Positions 1 through 7,921 of a stretch of DNA of 22,714 nucleotides are shown piece after piece. This stretch comes from an uncultured Collinsella sp. Its GTDB lineage: Bacteria > Actinomycetota > Coriobacteriia > Coriobacteriales > Coriobacteriaceae. Position numbers and translations under genes: made by a program. How positions within the stretch are numbered: the first letter of the stretch is position 1; every line of letters begins with the position of its first letter. A model generated the notes under the pieces. That model had not been told where the DNA came from and made no database searches. It worked only from the letters and a program-made list of their open reading frames with translations. The stretch lies in NCBI GenBank assembly GCA_905194675.1, contig CAJJTG010000035.1, positions 1-22,714 on the forward strand, written 5' to 3'.

Positions 1-1481
1 TAGAACGGCAGGTAGACGCCCAGGCCGATCATCATGGCAGGAATGCCGAGCCAGTACATGACGATGCCGGCGATAAAGCCGCCTGCGAACCACGGCACGC
101 TCGGGATGCCCGAGACCATGGTGGCGACCACACTTGCCTGCGCGGCAACGAAGCTCTTGTCGGGACCAAAGGCGTCCGGACCATAGGCGGTGACGAGCGC
201 GACCATGACGGCGGCGGCGACCAGGGCGCCCACGATGCCGCCGATGGCCTGGCCGACCCACTGTGCGCGCGGGTTGGTGCCCAGCACGGCGCCGGCCTTA
301 AAGTCGTTCATGACGTCGCCTGCAAGGCCGCATGCCACGGCCACGATGCCGGCGATAAAGAACAGCTTGACCTGCGCGAGCTGCGCGAAGGCCGCCACGA
401 TGAGCATGACGATGAGGCCGAAGATCTCCATGGGGTCGATGCCCGTCTGGCCGCAGCTCTGTGCGCTCATGATGGTGGTGACAAAGGTGAACAGCGTGAC
501 GATGACGGCCGGGACGGGGCCAAGGTCGAGCGCGATGGCGACGATCACGGCGATGGCGGCAGTACCCAGGCCGATGATGCCGGCGTCGAGCTTAAGCGAG
601 CCCGAGATGAGCGACTGCTCGTCGGTGTCGCTGGAGCTGTCGGCGGCGAGGCCGCGGGCGATGCCGGCGACCTGCGGCAGGATGTCCTTGAGGACGACGG
701 CGACGCCAAAGCCCATCATGAGGCCCATGCCGAGCGATTTGACGATGCCCTGCGCAGTCACAACGTCGAATAGACCGGCAGCGGTGCCGCCCACGATGAT
801 GCCAAAGTTGCCCAGCAGCGCGCCGGCAAACCAGAACGCGACGGGGGCAAAGCCCACCAAAAAGCCGATGGACAGCAACATGGGCGAGTTGTAGATGGCA
901 AAGGTCACGCCGGGGATATTGAGCGTGCACAGCATGCTGGGCACCACGCCCAGAGCGTCGCGAAGCACGCTGTAGATGCCTGCGATGGCCATGGAGCCAA
1001 AGAGCTGCTTGCCGGTCTTGCCGCCGGCCTCGGTGGCGCGCAGTGTCTGAGCTGCGGCATTGCCGGTGGGAAACTCCAGCGCGGCGTCCACGATAAAGTG
1101 GCGGTGGATGAGCGCCGTTGCCAGCAGGCCCAAGATGGTGCCGGCGAGTGCCACGATAAACATGTCGAGCCAGCTGATCTGGTCGGCATAGCCCAGCATC
1201 CAGGCGCCCGGGATGGTAAACGCCAGGCCGCCGGCGACCATGGCGCCCGCGGACATGATGGTGTGGGTGACGTTGGCCTCGTTGAGGCTGGCGTTGCCCA
1301 TGAGCTTCAGGAAGAACAGCGAAATGACGGCAGCGAAAATGATCGGCCAGGGGAGTGCGCCCATCTTGAGGGCCGTGTAGGCCGAGCTCGCCGTGATGAT
1401 CACGCAACCAAGGACGCCGATGACGACGCCGCGCAGCGTGAGTTGACCGCGCATCGAGGCGCGGTTCGAGGGATTGCTCAT
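1..1481 (-). CDS. OPT-family oligopeptide/metal-chelate transporter (partial, C-terminus missing)
   Basis: An uninterrupted reading frame runs from ATG at 1481-1479 to the left edge, giving 493 visible codons. The product is an extremely hydrophobic polytopic membrane protein. Residues 68-91 carry the OPT hallmark (NEANVTHT followed by MSAGAMVAGGLAFTIPG), and residues 136-147 hold EFPTGNAAAQTL, the family's conserved loop. OPT/YSL proteins are proton-coupled importers of short peptides or metal chelates; the substrate cannot be told from sequence. An AAAGGAG ribosome binding site lies 6 nt upstream of the ATG (complement of 1488-1494), which fixes the start. The gene diverges from coaX. Family members usually exceed 600 residues, so roughly the last fifth lies outside the window. 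The family call is firm; the substrate is unknown. Confidence 0.9.
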   Translation of the reverse strand, partial: MSNPSNRASMRGQLTLRGVVIGVLGCVIITASSAYTALKMGALPWPIIFAAVISLFFLKLMGNASLNEANVTHTIMSAGAMVAGGLAFTIPGAWMLGYADQISWLDMFIVALAGTILGLLATALIHRHFIVDAALEFPTGNAAAQTLRATEAGGKTGKQLFGSMAIAGIYSVLRDALGVVPSMLCTLNIPGVTFAIYNSPMLLSIGFLVGFAPVAFWFAGALLGNFGIIVGGTAAGLFDVVTAQGIVKSLGMGLMMGFGVAVVLKDILPQVAGIARGLAADSSSDTDEQSLISGSLKLDAGIIGLGTAAIAVIVAIALDLGPVPAVIVTLFTFVTTIMSAQSCGQTGIDPMEIFGLIVMLIVAAFAQLAQVKLFFIAGIVAVACGLAGDVMNDFKAGAVLGTNPRAQWVGQAIGGIVGALVAAAVMVALVTAYGPDAFGPDKSFVAAQASVVATMVSGIPSVPWFAGGFIAGIVMYWLGIPAMMIGLGVYLPF

Positions 1482-1591
1482 ATAGAACTCCTTTGCGTAT
1501 ATCCGCTTCCCCCGCAAGCGCCGCTACGGATACGGCGCGGGAAGTCGGGTTACCAAGGGCCGCCGCGTGAGCTCGCGTACGACCGCGCATC

Positions 1592-1597
1592 AGTATA
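1592..1597 (-). promoter_or_regulatory. Possible -10 box for the OPT transporter gene
   Basis: The minus strand reads TATACT here, one mismatch from consensus, about 110 nt upstream of the transporter start. No convincing -35 hexamer stands 16-18 nt further upstream. The leader it would create contains an interrupted hairpin at 1506-1544 (GCGCC/GGCGC closed by CTTCCC/GGGAAG). Confidence 0.25.
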
Positions 1598-1640
1598 GCC
1601 GCAACCTAGCCATTTTGGGATGACTGGTTTAGGTAGGCGA

Positions 1641-1646
1641 TATACT
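1641..1646 (+). promoter_or_regulatory. Probable -10 box of coaX
   Basis: TATACT lies 28 nt upstream of the coaX start, leaving a short leader that still includes the ribosome binding site. The -35 match is poor (TTGGGA at 1615-1620 would need a 20-nt spacer), so the call rests mainly on the -10 and its position. Confidence 0.4.
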
Positions 1647-1673
1647 GCTGGGCAGACGAAAGGAGCGCCGACG

Positions 1674-2525
1674 ATGCTTAATGGGTGCGCATATATATTG
1701 ACGGTCGACGTGGGCAACACGTTCATTCGCTTTGGCCTGTTTGCAGAGGATTCGGCCGCGGCGCAGGAATGTCCGCTTGCGACATGCGAGATCACGACGC
1801 CGTCGAGCATTACGGCCGACGAGGCACGCATGCGACTTGTACAGGTCATGGGCGCGCTCGCCGCCGATGCAGGTGTGCCCGGGGTGCTTGCACCCGCCGC
1901 GGCCGTGCTGAGCTGTGTAGTCCCGGCGCTCGAGCGCCCTTGGAAGACGGCGCTTTCCCGCACCTGCACGAGGCGCGTGCTCACCGTGGGGCCGGGTCTC
2001 AAGACCGGCATGCCTGTGCACTACGATGACCCGGCCGAGATCGGTCCCGACCGCATCGCCGATGCCGTGGCGGCCCGCGCCGTCTACGGCTCGCCGTGCA
2101 TCGTGATCGACCTGGGCACGACGACCAATATCGAGGTCATCGACGCGCACGGTACCTTTGTGGGCGGCGTTATCGCGCCAGGCCTGGCCCTCGGCGCCCG
2201 TTCGCTTTCGGCGGCAGCAGCGCGCCTACCCCAGGTTGAGCCCTCGGCGCCAACGCACGTCATCGGTCGCAACACGCGTGAGGCCATGCGCTCGGGCGTG
2301 GTCTTGGGCGAGGTGGCCCGCATCGACGGAATGCTCGACATGGTGCTTGCCGAGATGCGCGCGACCAAGGCCGCGGGGGAGGGTGATGTGCCCATCGTCA
2401 TTACCGGCGACGATGCCGAGGCGCTTGCGGCGCTGGTCGGCCATAGCCTGACGGTCGACGATGCACTGACGCTGCGGGGGCTTGCCGAGCTCTACCACAT
2501 CAATCAAAAGCCCCGTCGCGCGTAG
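1674..2525 (+). CDS. coaX: Type III pantothenate kinase
   Basis: The 283-residue product catalyses the first step of coenzyme A synthesis, ATP-dependent phosphorylation of pantothenate, in the cytosol. It shows the ASKHA-fold pattern of CoaX: the phosphate-1 motif DVGNT at residues 12-16, a GPDRIADAVAA segment at 124-134 (usually GADR or similar), DLGTTT at 146-151, and GGVIAPGL at 164-171. Length fits the family (about 250-280). The frame is open upstream to 1620, but ATG 1674 is chosen because AAAGGAG ends 8 nt before it and the DVGNT motif then sits at the usual distance from the N-terminus. It stands alone, divergent from the OPT transporter; the next gene has its own promoter-like sequence. 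Type III enzymes generally need a monovalent cation and resist CoA feedback (family knowledge). Confidence 0.93.
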   Translation: MLNGCAYILTVDVGNTFIRFGLFAEDSAAAQECPLATCEITTPSSITADEARMRLVQVMGALAADAGVPGVLAPAAAVLSCVVPALERPWKTALSRTCTRRVLTVGPGLKTGMPVHYDDPAEIGPDRIADAVAARAVYGSPCIVIDLGTTTNIEVIDAHGTFVGGVIAPGLALGARSLSAAAARLPQVEPSAPTHVIGRNTREAMRSGVVLGEVARIDGMLDMVLAEMRATKAAGEGDVPIVITGDDAEALAALVGHSLTVDDALTLRGLAELYHINQKPRRA

Positions 2526-2534
2526 CGATGGGGC
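2510..2534 (+). terminator. Hairpin overlapping the coaX stop codon
   Basis: GCCCCGTCGC pairs with GCGATGGGGC (one G-T wobble) around a 5-nt loop that contains most of the stop codon. No T-tract follows, so it is a poor intrinsic terminator and may serve as a 3'-end stabiliser instead. Confidence 0.3.
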
Positions 2535-2564
2535 GGTGGGACAAAAACGCCTCCACCTTTCACC

Positions 2565-2573
2565 TGCTACAAT
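2565..2573 (+). promoter_or_regulatory. Extended -10 promoter for the dCMP deaminase gene
   Basis: TGCTACAAT fits an extended -10 (TGn followed by TACAAT), 34 nt before the deaminase start. No recognisable -35 is present, which extended -10 promoters can tolerate. Confidence 0.4.
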
Positions 2574-2607
2574 GGGTCAAACTATTGCGATTACGGAGGT
2601 GTCTGCC

Positions 2608-3132
2608 ATGTCGGACGATCTTCATCAAACCGCGTCGGGCAAGCGCCGCGACGTTATTAGCTGGGACGAGTTCTTTATGAGCGTGGCCATTGCCGCGCAG
2701 CGCCGCAGCAAGGACCCCAACACGCAGGTGGGCGCGTGCATCGCCAGCACCAACCACCGCATCCTTTCGGTGGGCTACAACGGCACGCCCTCGGCGCTCA
2801 ACGACGACTTTTTCCCGTGGGGTACGAGCGATGACCCGCTGCAGGACAAGCACAACTACGTGGTGCATGCCGAGGCCAACGCCGTGCTCAACTACCGTGG
2901 CTCGCTCAAGGACCTCGAGGGTTCCACGGTTTACGTCACGCTGTTCCCGTGCCACGACTGCGCCAAGATCCTGGCGCAGGTGGGCGTGGGCGAGGTCGTC
3001 TACCTGGACAATAAGTATGCCGACACCGATGACGGCCGTATCAGCCGCCGCATTCTCGACTCCTGCGGCATCAGCTACCGCCAGGTCATCGTCGATGTCC
3101 AGATTGGTACCGGGGGACAGGCTCAGCAGTAG
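2608..3132 (+). CDS. Deoxycytidylate (dCMP) deaminase
   Basis: The 174-residue protein is a zinc-dependent cytidine-deaminase-fold enzyme. HAE at residues 87-89 supplies one zinc ligand and the catalytic glutamate; PCHDC at 114-118 supplies the two cysteine ligands. ISWDEFFMSVA near residue 17, RSKDPNTQVGACI at 33-45 and GYNGTPS at 56-62 are typical of dCMP deaminases, which convert dCMP to dUMP for thymidylate synthesis. ATG 2608 is chosen over the longer open frame from 2482 because GGAGG sits 8 nt upstream. The stretch from RSKDPNTQ to the PW at about 70-71, and the spacing to the HAE motif, look more like eukaryotic dCMP deaminases than short ComEB-like proteins (judged from memory). ComEB-type function is less likely because no competence genes are nearby. 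Confidence 0.88.
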   Translation: MSDDLHQTASGKRRDVISWDEFFMSVAIAAQRRSKDPNTQVGACIASTNHRILSVGYNGTPSALNDDFFPWGTSDDPLQDKHNYVVHAEANAVLNYRGSLKDLEGSTVYVTLFPCHDCAKILAQVGVGEVVYLDNKYADTDDGRISRRILDSCGISYRQVIVDVQIGTGGQAQQ

Positions 3133-3309
3133 CAACGATGTGCGCCGGCACTGCTCGGCAACAAAAACAGCCAAAAGAGCCCCGTCCCAAATTGACTGCT
3201 CGTGAAAGTCGTGTCCGCACGCATGGCTGGCGCCTAAGCGGGTACATGGCTGTAGTAACATAGCCCCTGTCCGCGGGCGTGCCCGCGTTATTGTGAGAAA
3301 GGAGCCCCT

Positions 3310-3588
3310 GTGGCTGTTAACGAAGAGCTGCTTAAGAAGGTTCTTGAAGAGATTCGCCCCAACCTGCAGGCCGATGGCGGCGATATGGAGTATGTGGGCG
3401 TCGACGACGAGGGTGTTGTCAAGCTGGAGCTGCAGGGCGCCTGCGCCGGCTGCCCCATGAGCTCGCTAACCCTTTCCATGGGTATCGAGCGCATCCTGAA
3501 GGAGCATGTGCCCGGCGTTACCCGCGTTGAGCAGGTCAATGCTTCCGGCGAGGCCGAGGACCTGTACGACGAGTACGCGCCGTTCTAA
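3310..3588 (+). CDS. NifU C-terminal-domain (Nfu-type) iron-sulfur cluster scaffold
   Basis: This 92-residue protein is a stand-alone NifU C-terminal domain. The N-terminal helix is followed by LQADGGDMEYVGV (19-31) and the diagnostic GACAGCP with the CxxC pair at C45 and C48, which in this family bridges a [4Fe-4S] cluster between two monomers for transfer to client enzymes. It starts at GTG 3310 with AAAGGAG ending 5 nt upstream. No A-type domain is fused, so it is the minimal Nfu rather than NfuA of enterobacteria. No suf or isc gene lies beside it here. The 177-nt gap upstream shows no convincing promoter. Confidence 0.9.
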   Translation: MAVNEELLKKVLEEIRPNLQADGGDMEYVGVDDEGVVKLELQGACAGCPMSSLTLSMGIERILKEHVPGVTRVEQVNASGEAEDLYDEYAPF

Positions 3589-3607
3589 GATGCGAAAGCT
3601 GCGACGG

Positions 3608-3653
3608 TACGCTCCGCATAGACGTTACGCCCAAATATGCGGCTGCGAGCGTA
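3608..3653 (+). other. Bulged stem-loop between the Nfu gene and lgt
   Basis: TACGCTC-CGCATA (3608-3620) pairs with TATGCG (3636-3641) and GAGCGTA (3647-3653), leaving a 5-nt bulge and a 15-nt loop. It lacks a T-tract. It could be a weak 3' end for the Nfu gene or a leader structure for lgt. Confidence 0.3.
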
Positions 3654-3696
3654 AGGCCCGCGGGCGCATTTGTATGTAGGGAGCAGGGGGATCGAT

Positions 3697-4518
3697 ATGC
3701 TCAACGACCTCTACCATATGCTTGATCCCGTCGCGATCTCGGCGGGTCCCATCACCATCTACTGGTACGGCCTGGCCTACGTGGTCGGTGCTCTGCTCAC
3801 GGCGGTCGTTATGTACCGCACGCAGCGTCGTTGGGGCTTCGACATTACGATTGATGACCTGACGAGCGTCGTGGTCGGCGCGGTCTTTGGCCTTATTATC
3901 GGCGCGCGCCTGTTCTACGTTGTCTTTTACGGTGATGGTTACTATTGGGCCCACCCGCTCGAGATCTTTGCCACCAACGAGGGCGGCATGAGTTTCCACG
4001 GTGGCCTGGTCGGCGGCATCTTGGGCGGCATCATCGTGTGCCGCATGTATAAGCTCGACGCCTGGACCATCGCCGACCTTGCCGTTATCGGTGCTCCGCT
4101 GGCGCTGTGCCTGGGACGTTGCGCCAACTTCGTGAACGGTGAGCTGTGGGGTAAGCCGACCGATCTGCCCTGGGGTGTGGTCTTTGGCGGCACCGCGGGC
4201 GATATGCCGCGCCATCCCTCCCAGCTCTACGAGGCGTTTCTTGAAGGCATCGTGCTCTTTTGCATCCTGCAGGTGCTCAGTCGCAAAAAACCGCTGCTGC
4301 CCCAGGGTACGTTTATGGGCGTCTTTGTGATGGGCTACGGCATCGTTCGCTTTTTGATTGAGTTTGTGCGCGTGCCCGATGCCCAGCTGGGCTATCTGCT
4401 GGGCGGCGTCATCACCATGGGTCAGCTGTTGAGTCTGCCACTCGTGATTGCGGGCCTGGCGCTCATTATCTTTGCTCGTCGCCGCAACCAGCCCCAGCGC
4501 GTCTACTTGGACGCCTAA
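3697..4518 (+). CDS. lgt: Prolipoprotein diacylglyceryl transferase
   Basis: Lgt transfers diacylglycerol from phosphatidylglycerol to the lipobox cysteine of prolipoproteins in the cytoplasmic membrane. The 273-residue product has about seven hydrophobic segments and the family signature GRCANFVNGELWG at 140-152, the FHGGL segment with H101, and RHPSQLYE from R172, where family-conserved arginine and glutamate residues lie. The N-terminal IYWYGLAYVVG at 21-31 is also typical. ATG 3697 is preferred to the in-frame TTG at 3670 because AGGGGG lies 6 nt before it. A perfect palindrome starts 2 nt after the stop and probably ends transcription. Confidence 0.95.
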   Translation: MLNDLYHMLDPVAISAGPITIYWYGLAYVVGALLTAVVMYRTQRRWGFDITIDDLTSVVVGAVFGLIIGARLFYVVFYGDGYYWAHPLEIFATNEGGMSFHGGLVGGILGGIIVCRMYKLDAWTIADLAVIGAPLALCLGRCANFVNGELWGKPTDLPWGVVFGGTAGDMPRHPSQLYEAFLEGIVLFCILQVLSRKKPLLPQGTFMGVFVMGYGIVRFLIEFVRVPDAQLGYLLGGVITMGQLLSLPLVIAGLALIIFARRRNQPQRVYLDA

Positions 4519-4520
4519 CC

Positions 4521-4561
4521 AAAACCACCACAAAGGGGACAGGCACCTTTGTGGTGGTTTT
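4521..4561. repeat. Shared-core palindrome A (REP-like, terminator-like)
   Basis: AAAACCACCACAAAGG (4521-4536) is perfectly complementary to 4546-4561 around a 9-nt loop, GGACAGGCA. The right arm ends in TTTT, so the RNA would look like an intrinsic terminator for lgt. The core CAAAGGGGACAGG (4531-4543) recurs exactly at 6791-6803 in a palindrome whose outer stem differs. Core conservation with changed but still complementary arms suggests a dispersed repeat family rather than a simple terminator. Confidence 0.7.
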
Positions 4562-4599
4562 GCCGAGTTTGATAGGTTTCTAGAAAGGCTCTTTGGACT

Positions 4600-6783
4600 G
4601 TGAAGGATTCCGACCTCTCCACAACGGCTGCGCGCGATGCCGCTCGCATCGTCTGGTTTAAGCGCTACCCCGCCAAGCAGATGCTCATCGCATTTTTGCT
4701 CGCGCTGTTGGCGACCACGGCGTTTTCCATCGATCCCGCCCCGGTGTCGAGCAACGCAGTCTTGGCGATTGACCCCAAAGCCTCGGGCATGCTGTACGTG
4801 TGCTACGAGGTACTCCTCTCGTTTGCCGGCCATACCGACGCGGTCATGCTGCTTGCACTTGCCTGCCTGCTCACCTTGCCGTTTCGCTACGTGTTCTTTG
4901 GCCGTGGCGACACCTGGCGTCCATCGATCATTCTGCCGTCGCTGTTCTTCGCCATCTGCATGGTGTTCGGTCGCAGCTACGATCTCACCGACTCGGCCGA
5001 GATTGTCCTTGGCGACAAAGCCCGCATCATCTGCGCCTGGATTGGCGGCGCGGGCTGGATGCTTCTGGCGATCGTGGCCTTCTATCTGGCTTTTGAGTGC
5101 CTGGATTGGCTGAGCTCCCGACGCATCCCGTTTTCCGAGGCGCACTTTGGCCGCATATGGCGTGTGGCTCACGCCGTGCTCTCGGTCCATCCCTTTGCCG
5201 GGCCCTTCCTGGTGCTTATGATCGCCTGGGCGCCCACGCTCATCGCTTCGCTGCCTGGCCTTTTTATGGGAGATACGGGCGCGCAGATTCGCCAGTGGTT
5301 CAACTATCCCAACGGCACGAGCGACTACCTGCGCCTACTCAACCCCAACGTGCTGCTCAACGGGCATCATCCCGTAGTGCACACGGCCATTATCGGCTCG
5401 TGCGTTCAGCTGGGGCTTTCACTGTTCAACAGCGCTAACGCGGGCCTCATCATCTATACCTGCGCTCAATTTGTCATCACGGCTGCCTGCATGGCCTATT
5501 CCATTTCGTCGCTGCGCAAACTGGGCGTGAGCCTGCCGGTTCGCGGTGCGATCCTGCTGTTCTTTGCGTTTATGCCGATGTTCTCTAACTACGCGGCGTT
5601 GCTCACCAAAGACGTGCTCTTTGCCGACGCGTTTTTGGTGCTGCTGGTACAGACCGTCAAGCTCGTGGCATGTGGCTTGCCCCGTCGTGATGCCAATGTC
5701 GAGCGAGAGGGCGAGAAGGCCCCCGTGCTCTTTGCGCGCCACGACTGGCTGCTGCTTGCGCTGGCTGCTATGGGTTCCACGTTTCTGCGCAACGGCGGCA
5801 TGGTGTTTCCCCTGGCGGCATGCGTAATCGCGGCGGCGTTTTGCGCATGGGACGCGCATGTGGCTCGTCGTGCAGTCAAGCAGGACGGTGCTGCGCCTTC
5901 GGGCGCCATCCCGCGTTTCCGCTGGGTTGGCGTTCTCGCGGTGCTCGCGCTCTGCCTTGCCTCTAATATGTACTTCACCAAGGTCTTTATGCCGGCGCAC
6001 GACATCACGCCTGGTTCCAAGCGCGAAATCCTCTCGATTCCGTTCCAACAGACGGCTCGTTTCGTCCAAAAGCACGACGGCCTCAACTCGGGCGTCAACC
6101 CCACGGTTAAGGAGGACGGCACTATCGTGGAGGCACCCTGCGACGGTTTGGTGACCGACGAGGAACGCGTCGTGATCGATCGCGTGCTCAAGTACGAGAA
6201 CCTGGGCCGCCGCTACGACCCGGATAAGTCGGACGCCGTCAAAAACTGCTTCAATGAGTACGCCTCGCAGGAGGACATCAAGGCCTATTTTGAGGTGTGG
6301 GCCCAGATGTTCAAAAAGGATCCCGAGTGCTATATCTCGGCGCTCATCAATAACTACTACGGTTACTTTTATCCGAGTGCCCGCGATGCGTGGGTCTACA
6401 GCACGGCGCGCAGTGCCGAGATTATGGCGAAGCCCGATAACCTCAAGTACTTCGACTTCCATCCGGTCGATAGCAAGGTTGTGCGCTGGTGCGACCACCT
6501 GATTAACCTGTATCGCGTGGCGGTGCAGCGCGTCCCGTTTATTTCGCTCACCATGAGCTCGGCCACCTATGTGTGGATCATGATCGCCGTGGTGGTCTAT
6601 CTGCTACGTCGTCATTCATGGCGCGGTCTGGCCATTTGGTTGCCGCTGCTGGGCGTGCTTGCCGTGTGCCTGATCGGTCCCTGCAACGGTTCGACCTATA
6701 TGCGCTACCTGTATCCGGTTATCGCCTGCATGCCCTTTGCCATCGGCGCCACCATCACCCGCAGCGACCTCCTCTGGTCCTAA
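4600..6783 (+). CDS. Large polytopic membrane protein, DUF6020-like
   Basis: The 727-residue product has an N-terminal hydrophobic segment (about 28-45), roughly ten more hydrophobic segments, a hydrophilic segment at about 470-630 and two or three C-terminal membrane spans. The loop PGLFMGDTGAQIRQWFNY (about 218-235), followed later by LLNGHHPVVHTAIIG, resembles the pattern in DUF6020 and related GT-C-like membrane proteins, where an acidic residue after the first long loop is often functional. I recall no established function for DUF6020, and the family label is from memory. Translation starts at GTG 4600; AAAGG at 4584-4588 is rather far (11 nt), so the start is less certain. The gene lies between the two shared-core palindromes and forms its own transcription unit. 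An envelope-polysaccharide or lipid-linked glycosyl role is possible but not shown. Confidence 0.7.
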   Translation: MKDSDLSTTAARDAARIVWFKRYPAKQMLIAFLLALLATTAFSIDPAPVSSNAVLAIDPKASGMLYVCYEVLLSFAGHTDAVMLLALACLLTLPFRYVFFGRGDTWRPSIILPSLFFAICMVFGRSYDLTDSAEIVLGDKARIICAWIGGAGWMLLAIVAFYLAFECLDWLSSRRIPFSEAHFGRIWRVAHAVLSVHPFAGPFLVLMIAWAPTLIASLPGLFMGDTGAQIRQWFNYPNGTSDYLRLLNPNVLLNGHHPVVHTAIIGSCVQLGLSLFNSANAGLIIYTCAQFVITAACMAYSISSLRKLGVSLPVRGAILLFFAFMPMFSNYAALLTKDVLFADAFLVLLVQTVKLVACGLPRRDANVEREGEKAPVLFARHDWLLLALAAMGSTFLRNGGMVFPLAACVIAAAFCAWDAHVARRAVKQDGAAPSGAIPRFRWVGVLAVLALCLASNMYFTKVFMPAHDITPGSKREILSIPFQQTARFVQKHDGLNSGVNPTVKEDGTIVEAPCDGLVTDEERVVIDRVLKYENLGRRYDPDKSDAVKNCFNEYASQEDIKAYFEVWAQMFKKDPECYISALINNYYGYFYPSARDAWVYSTARSAEIMAKPDNLKYFDFHPVDSKVVRWCDHLINLYRVAVQRVPFISLTMSSATYVWIMIAVVVYLLRRHSWRGLAIWLPLLGVLAVCLIGPCNGSTYMRYLYPVIACMPFAIGATITRSDLLWS

Positions 6784-6818
6784 TTTGGTGCAAAGGGGAC
6801 AGGTTGCTTTGCACCAAA
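6784..6818. repeat. Shared-core palindrome B (REP-like)
   Basis: TTTGGTGCAAAG (6784-6795) pairs perfectly with CTTTGCACCAAA (6807-6818) across an 11-nt loop, GGGACAGGTTG. It begins directly after the stop codon of the membrane protein gene. The 13-nt core CAAAGGGGACAGG matches palindrome A exactly while the outer stem is unrelated. No T-tract follows, so a termination role is weaker than for A. Confidence 0.65.
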
Positions 6819-6948
6819 GGGTGGCATCATCACGACGCCTCCATTTTGGGGTTTATCTCGCAGGCCAGTAGGTATATCATAACGACGTTTGTTTATATTG
6901 CCCGAGCATCTGCGCTGGGCTTTAGGTCGAAACCGATAGGAGACACGT

Positions 6949-7755
6949 ATGTCCGGACACTCTAAGTGGGCCACAACCAAGCATCGTAAGGGCGCGCAGG
7001 ACGCCAAGCGTTCCGCCCTCTTCTCCAAGCTGAGCCGCAACATCACCGTTGCTGCCCGTCTCGGCGGTGACCCGCTGCCCGAGAACAACGCCAGCCTCGC
7101 CGCTGCCGTTGCCAAGGCCAAGGCTCAGTCCATGCCCAAGGACAAGATCAAGTCCGCTATCGACAAGGCCTTTGGTTCGGGTGCCGATGCCGCCGTCTAC
7201 GAGAACATCGTGTACGAGGGCTATGGTCCCGCCGGTGTCGCCGTCTACGTTGACTGCCTGACCGACAACCGCAACCGTACTGCCGCCGATGTCCGTTCCG
7301 CTTTCTCCCACGCTGGCGGCAACCTGGGCACTTCCGGCTCCGTCGCCTTCCAGTTTGAGCGCAAGGGCCAGATCGTCGTCGCCAAGGAGATCCTGGACGA
7401 GAACGCCAAGAAGGAGACCATGATCGCCAACGGTGCTGCCGGTGACGAGGATGAGTTCATGATGGCCATCGCCGAGGCCGGTGGCGAGGACTACGAGGAC
7501 GCCGGCGAGGAGTGGATCGTCTGGACCGCTGCTAACGACGTCATGGCTGTCTCCAAGGCACTCGAGGAGCAGGGCGTTCAGGTCAAGGGCTCCGAGACCA
7601 CCATGGTCCCGACCACCCCGACCGAGGTCTCCGGTACCGACGCCAAGAAGGTTCAGCGCCTCATCGACCGTCTTGAGGAGCTCGACGACGTCCAGGATGT
7701 TTACAGCACCATGGACATGACCGATGAGGTCATCGCTGCCCTCGAGGAGGAGTAG
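6949..7755 (+). CDS. yebC: YebC/PmpR family protein
   Basis: This 268-residue cytosolic protein is a clear YebC: it opens with SGHSKWATTKHRKGAQDAKR, then has MPKDKIKSAIDKAFG (65-79), YEGYGPAGVAVYVD (90-103) and LTDNRNRTAADVR (105-117). The family was first annotated as transcriptional regulators; more recent work on members and the mitochondrial homologue TACO1 points to relief of translational stalling, so the exact role here is open. ATG 6949 has AGGAG ending 6 nt upstream. Codon choice is strongly biased to GCC, GAG, AAG and CGT, as in groEL, which suggests high expression. It is somewhat longer than the usual 240-250 residues. In many bacteria yebC adjoins ruvCAB; here it does not. Confidence 0.93.
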   Translation: MSGHSKWATTKHRKGAQDAKRSALFSKLSRNITVAARLGGDPLPENNASLAAAVAKAKAQSMPKDKIKSAIDKAFGSGADAAVYENIVYEGYGPAGVAVYVDCLTDNRNRTAADVRSAFSHAGGNLGTSGSVAFQFERKGQIVVAKEILDENAKKETMIANGAAGDEDEFMMAIAEAGGEDYEDAGEEWIVWTAANDVMAVSKALEEQGVQVKGSETTMVPTTPTEVSGTDAKKVQRLIDRLEELDDVQDVYSTMDMTDEVIAALEEE

Positions 7756-7824
7756 CGCCCGCACGGGTTAAGCCGTGCATATCTGGGCATAATGAAGCGA
7801 GCATGCAAGCCTCGTGGAATAGAT

Positions 7825-7868
7825 GAGCCGGATCCGCGTGCGTAGAGCACCGGACCCGGCTCTTTTAT
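7825..7868 (+). terminator. Intrinsic terminator downstream of yebC
   Basis: GAGCCGG-TCCG-GTGC (7825-7841, with one mismatch and one bulged C) pairs with GCAC-CGGA-CCGGCTC (7847-7862) and is followed by TTTTAT. A small hairpin, GCACGG/CCGTGC, lies upstream close to the yebC stop. Confidence 0.75.
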
Positions 7869-7871
7869 AAT
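7866..7871 (+). promoter_or_regulatory. Perfect -10 box (TATAAT) ahead of the amaP/asp23 cluster
   Basis: A consensus TATAAT falls at the end of the T-tract of the yebC terminator, 51 nt before the GTG start of the next gene. The -35 would fall inside the terminator stem and matches consensus poorly, so another factor or sigma may be involved. Confidence 0.5.
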
Positions 7872-7921
7872 GATGCGAACCGTTTTGCATTTCGAGAGCC
7901 GAGATTTGAAGGGAGCGCCGC

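Noticed and set aside
3112..3120. A third GGGGACAGG resembling the core of the shared palindromes
   Set aside because: It lies inside the dCMP deaminase reading frame and has no complementary arms.
3625..5190. A 521-codon minus-strand open frame
   Set aside because: It is antisense to lgt and the start of the membrane protein gene, crosses palindrome A and resembles no family.
7756..7824. A structured stretch after yebC checked as a possible tRNA
   Set aside because: No cloverleaf or conserved T-loop sequence is present; it holds only a short hairpin before the terminator.
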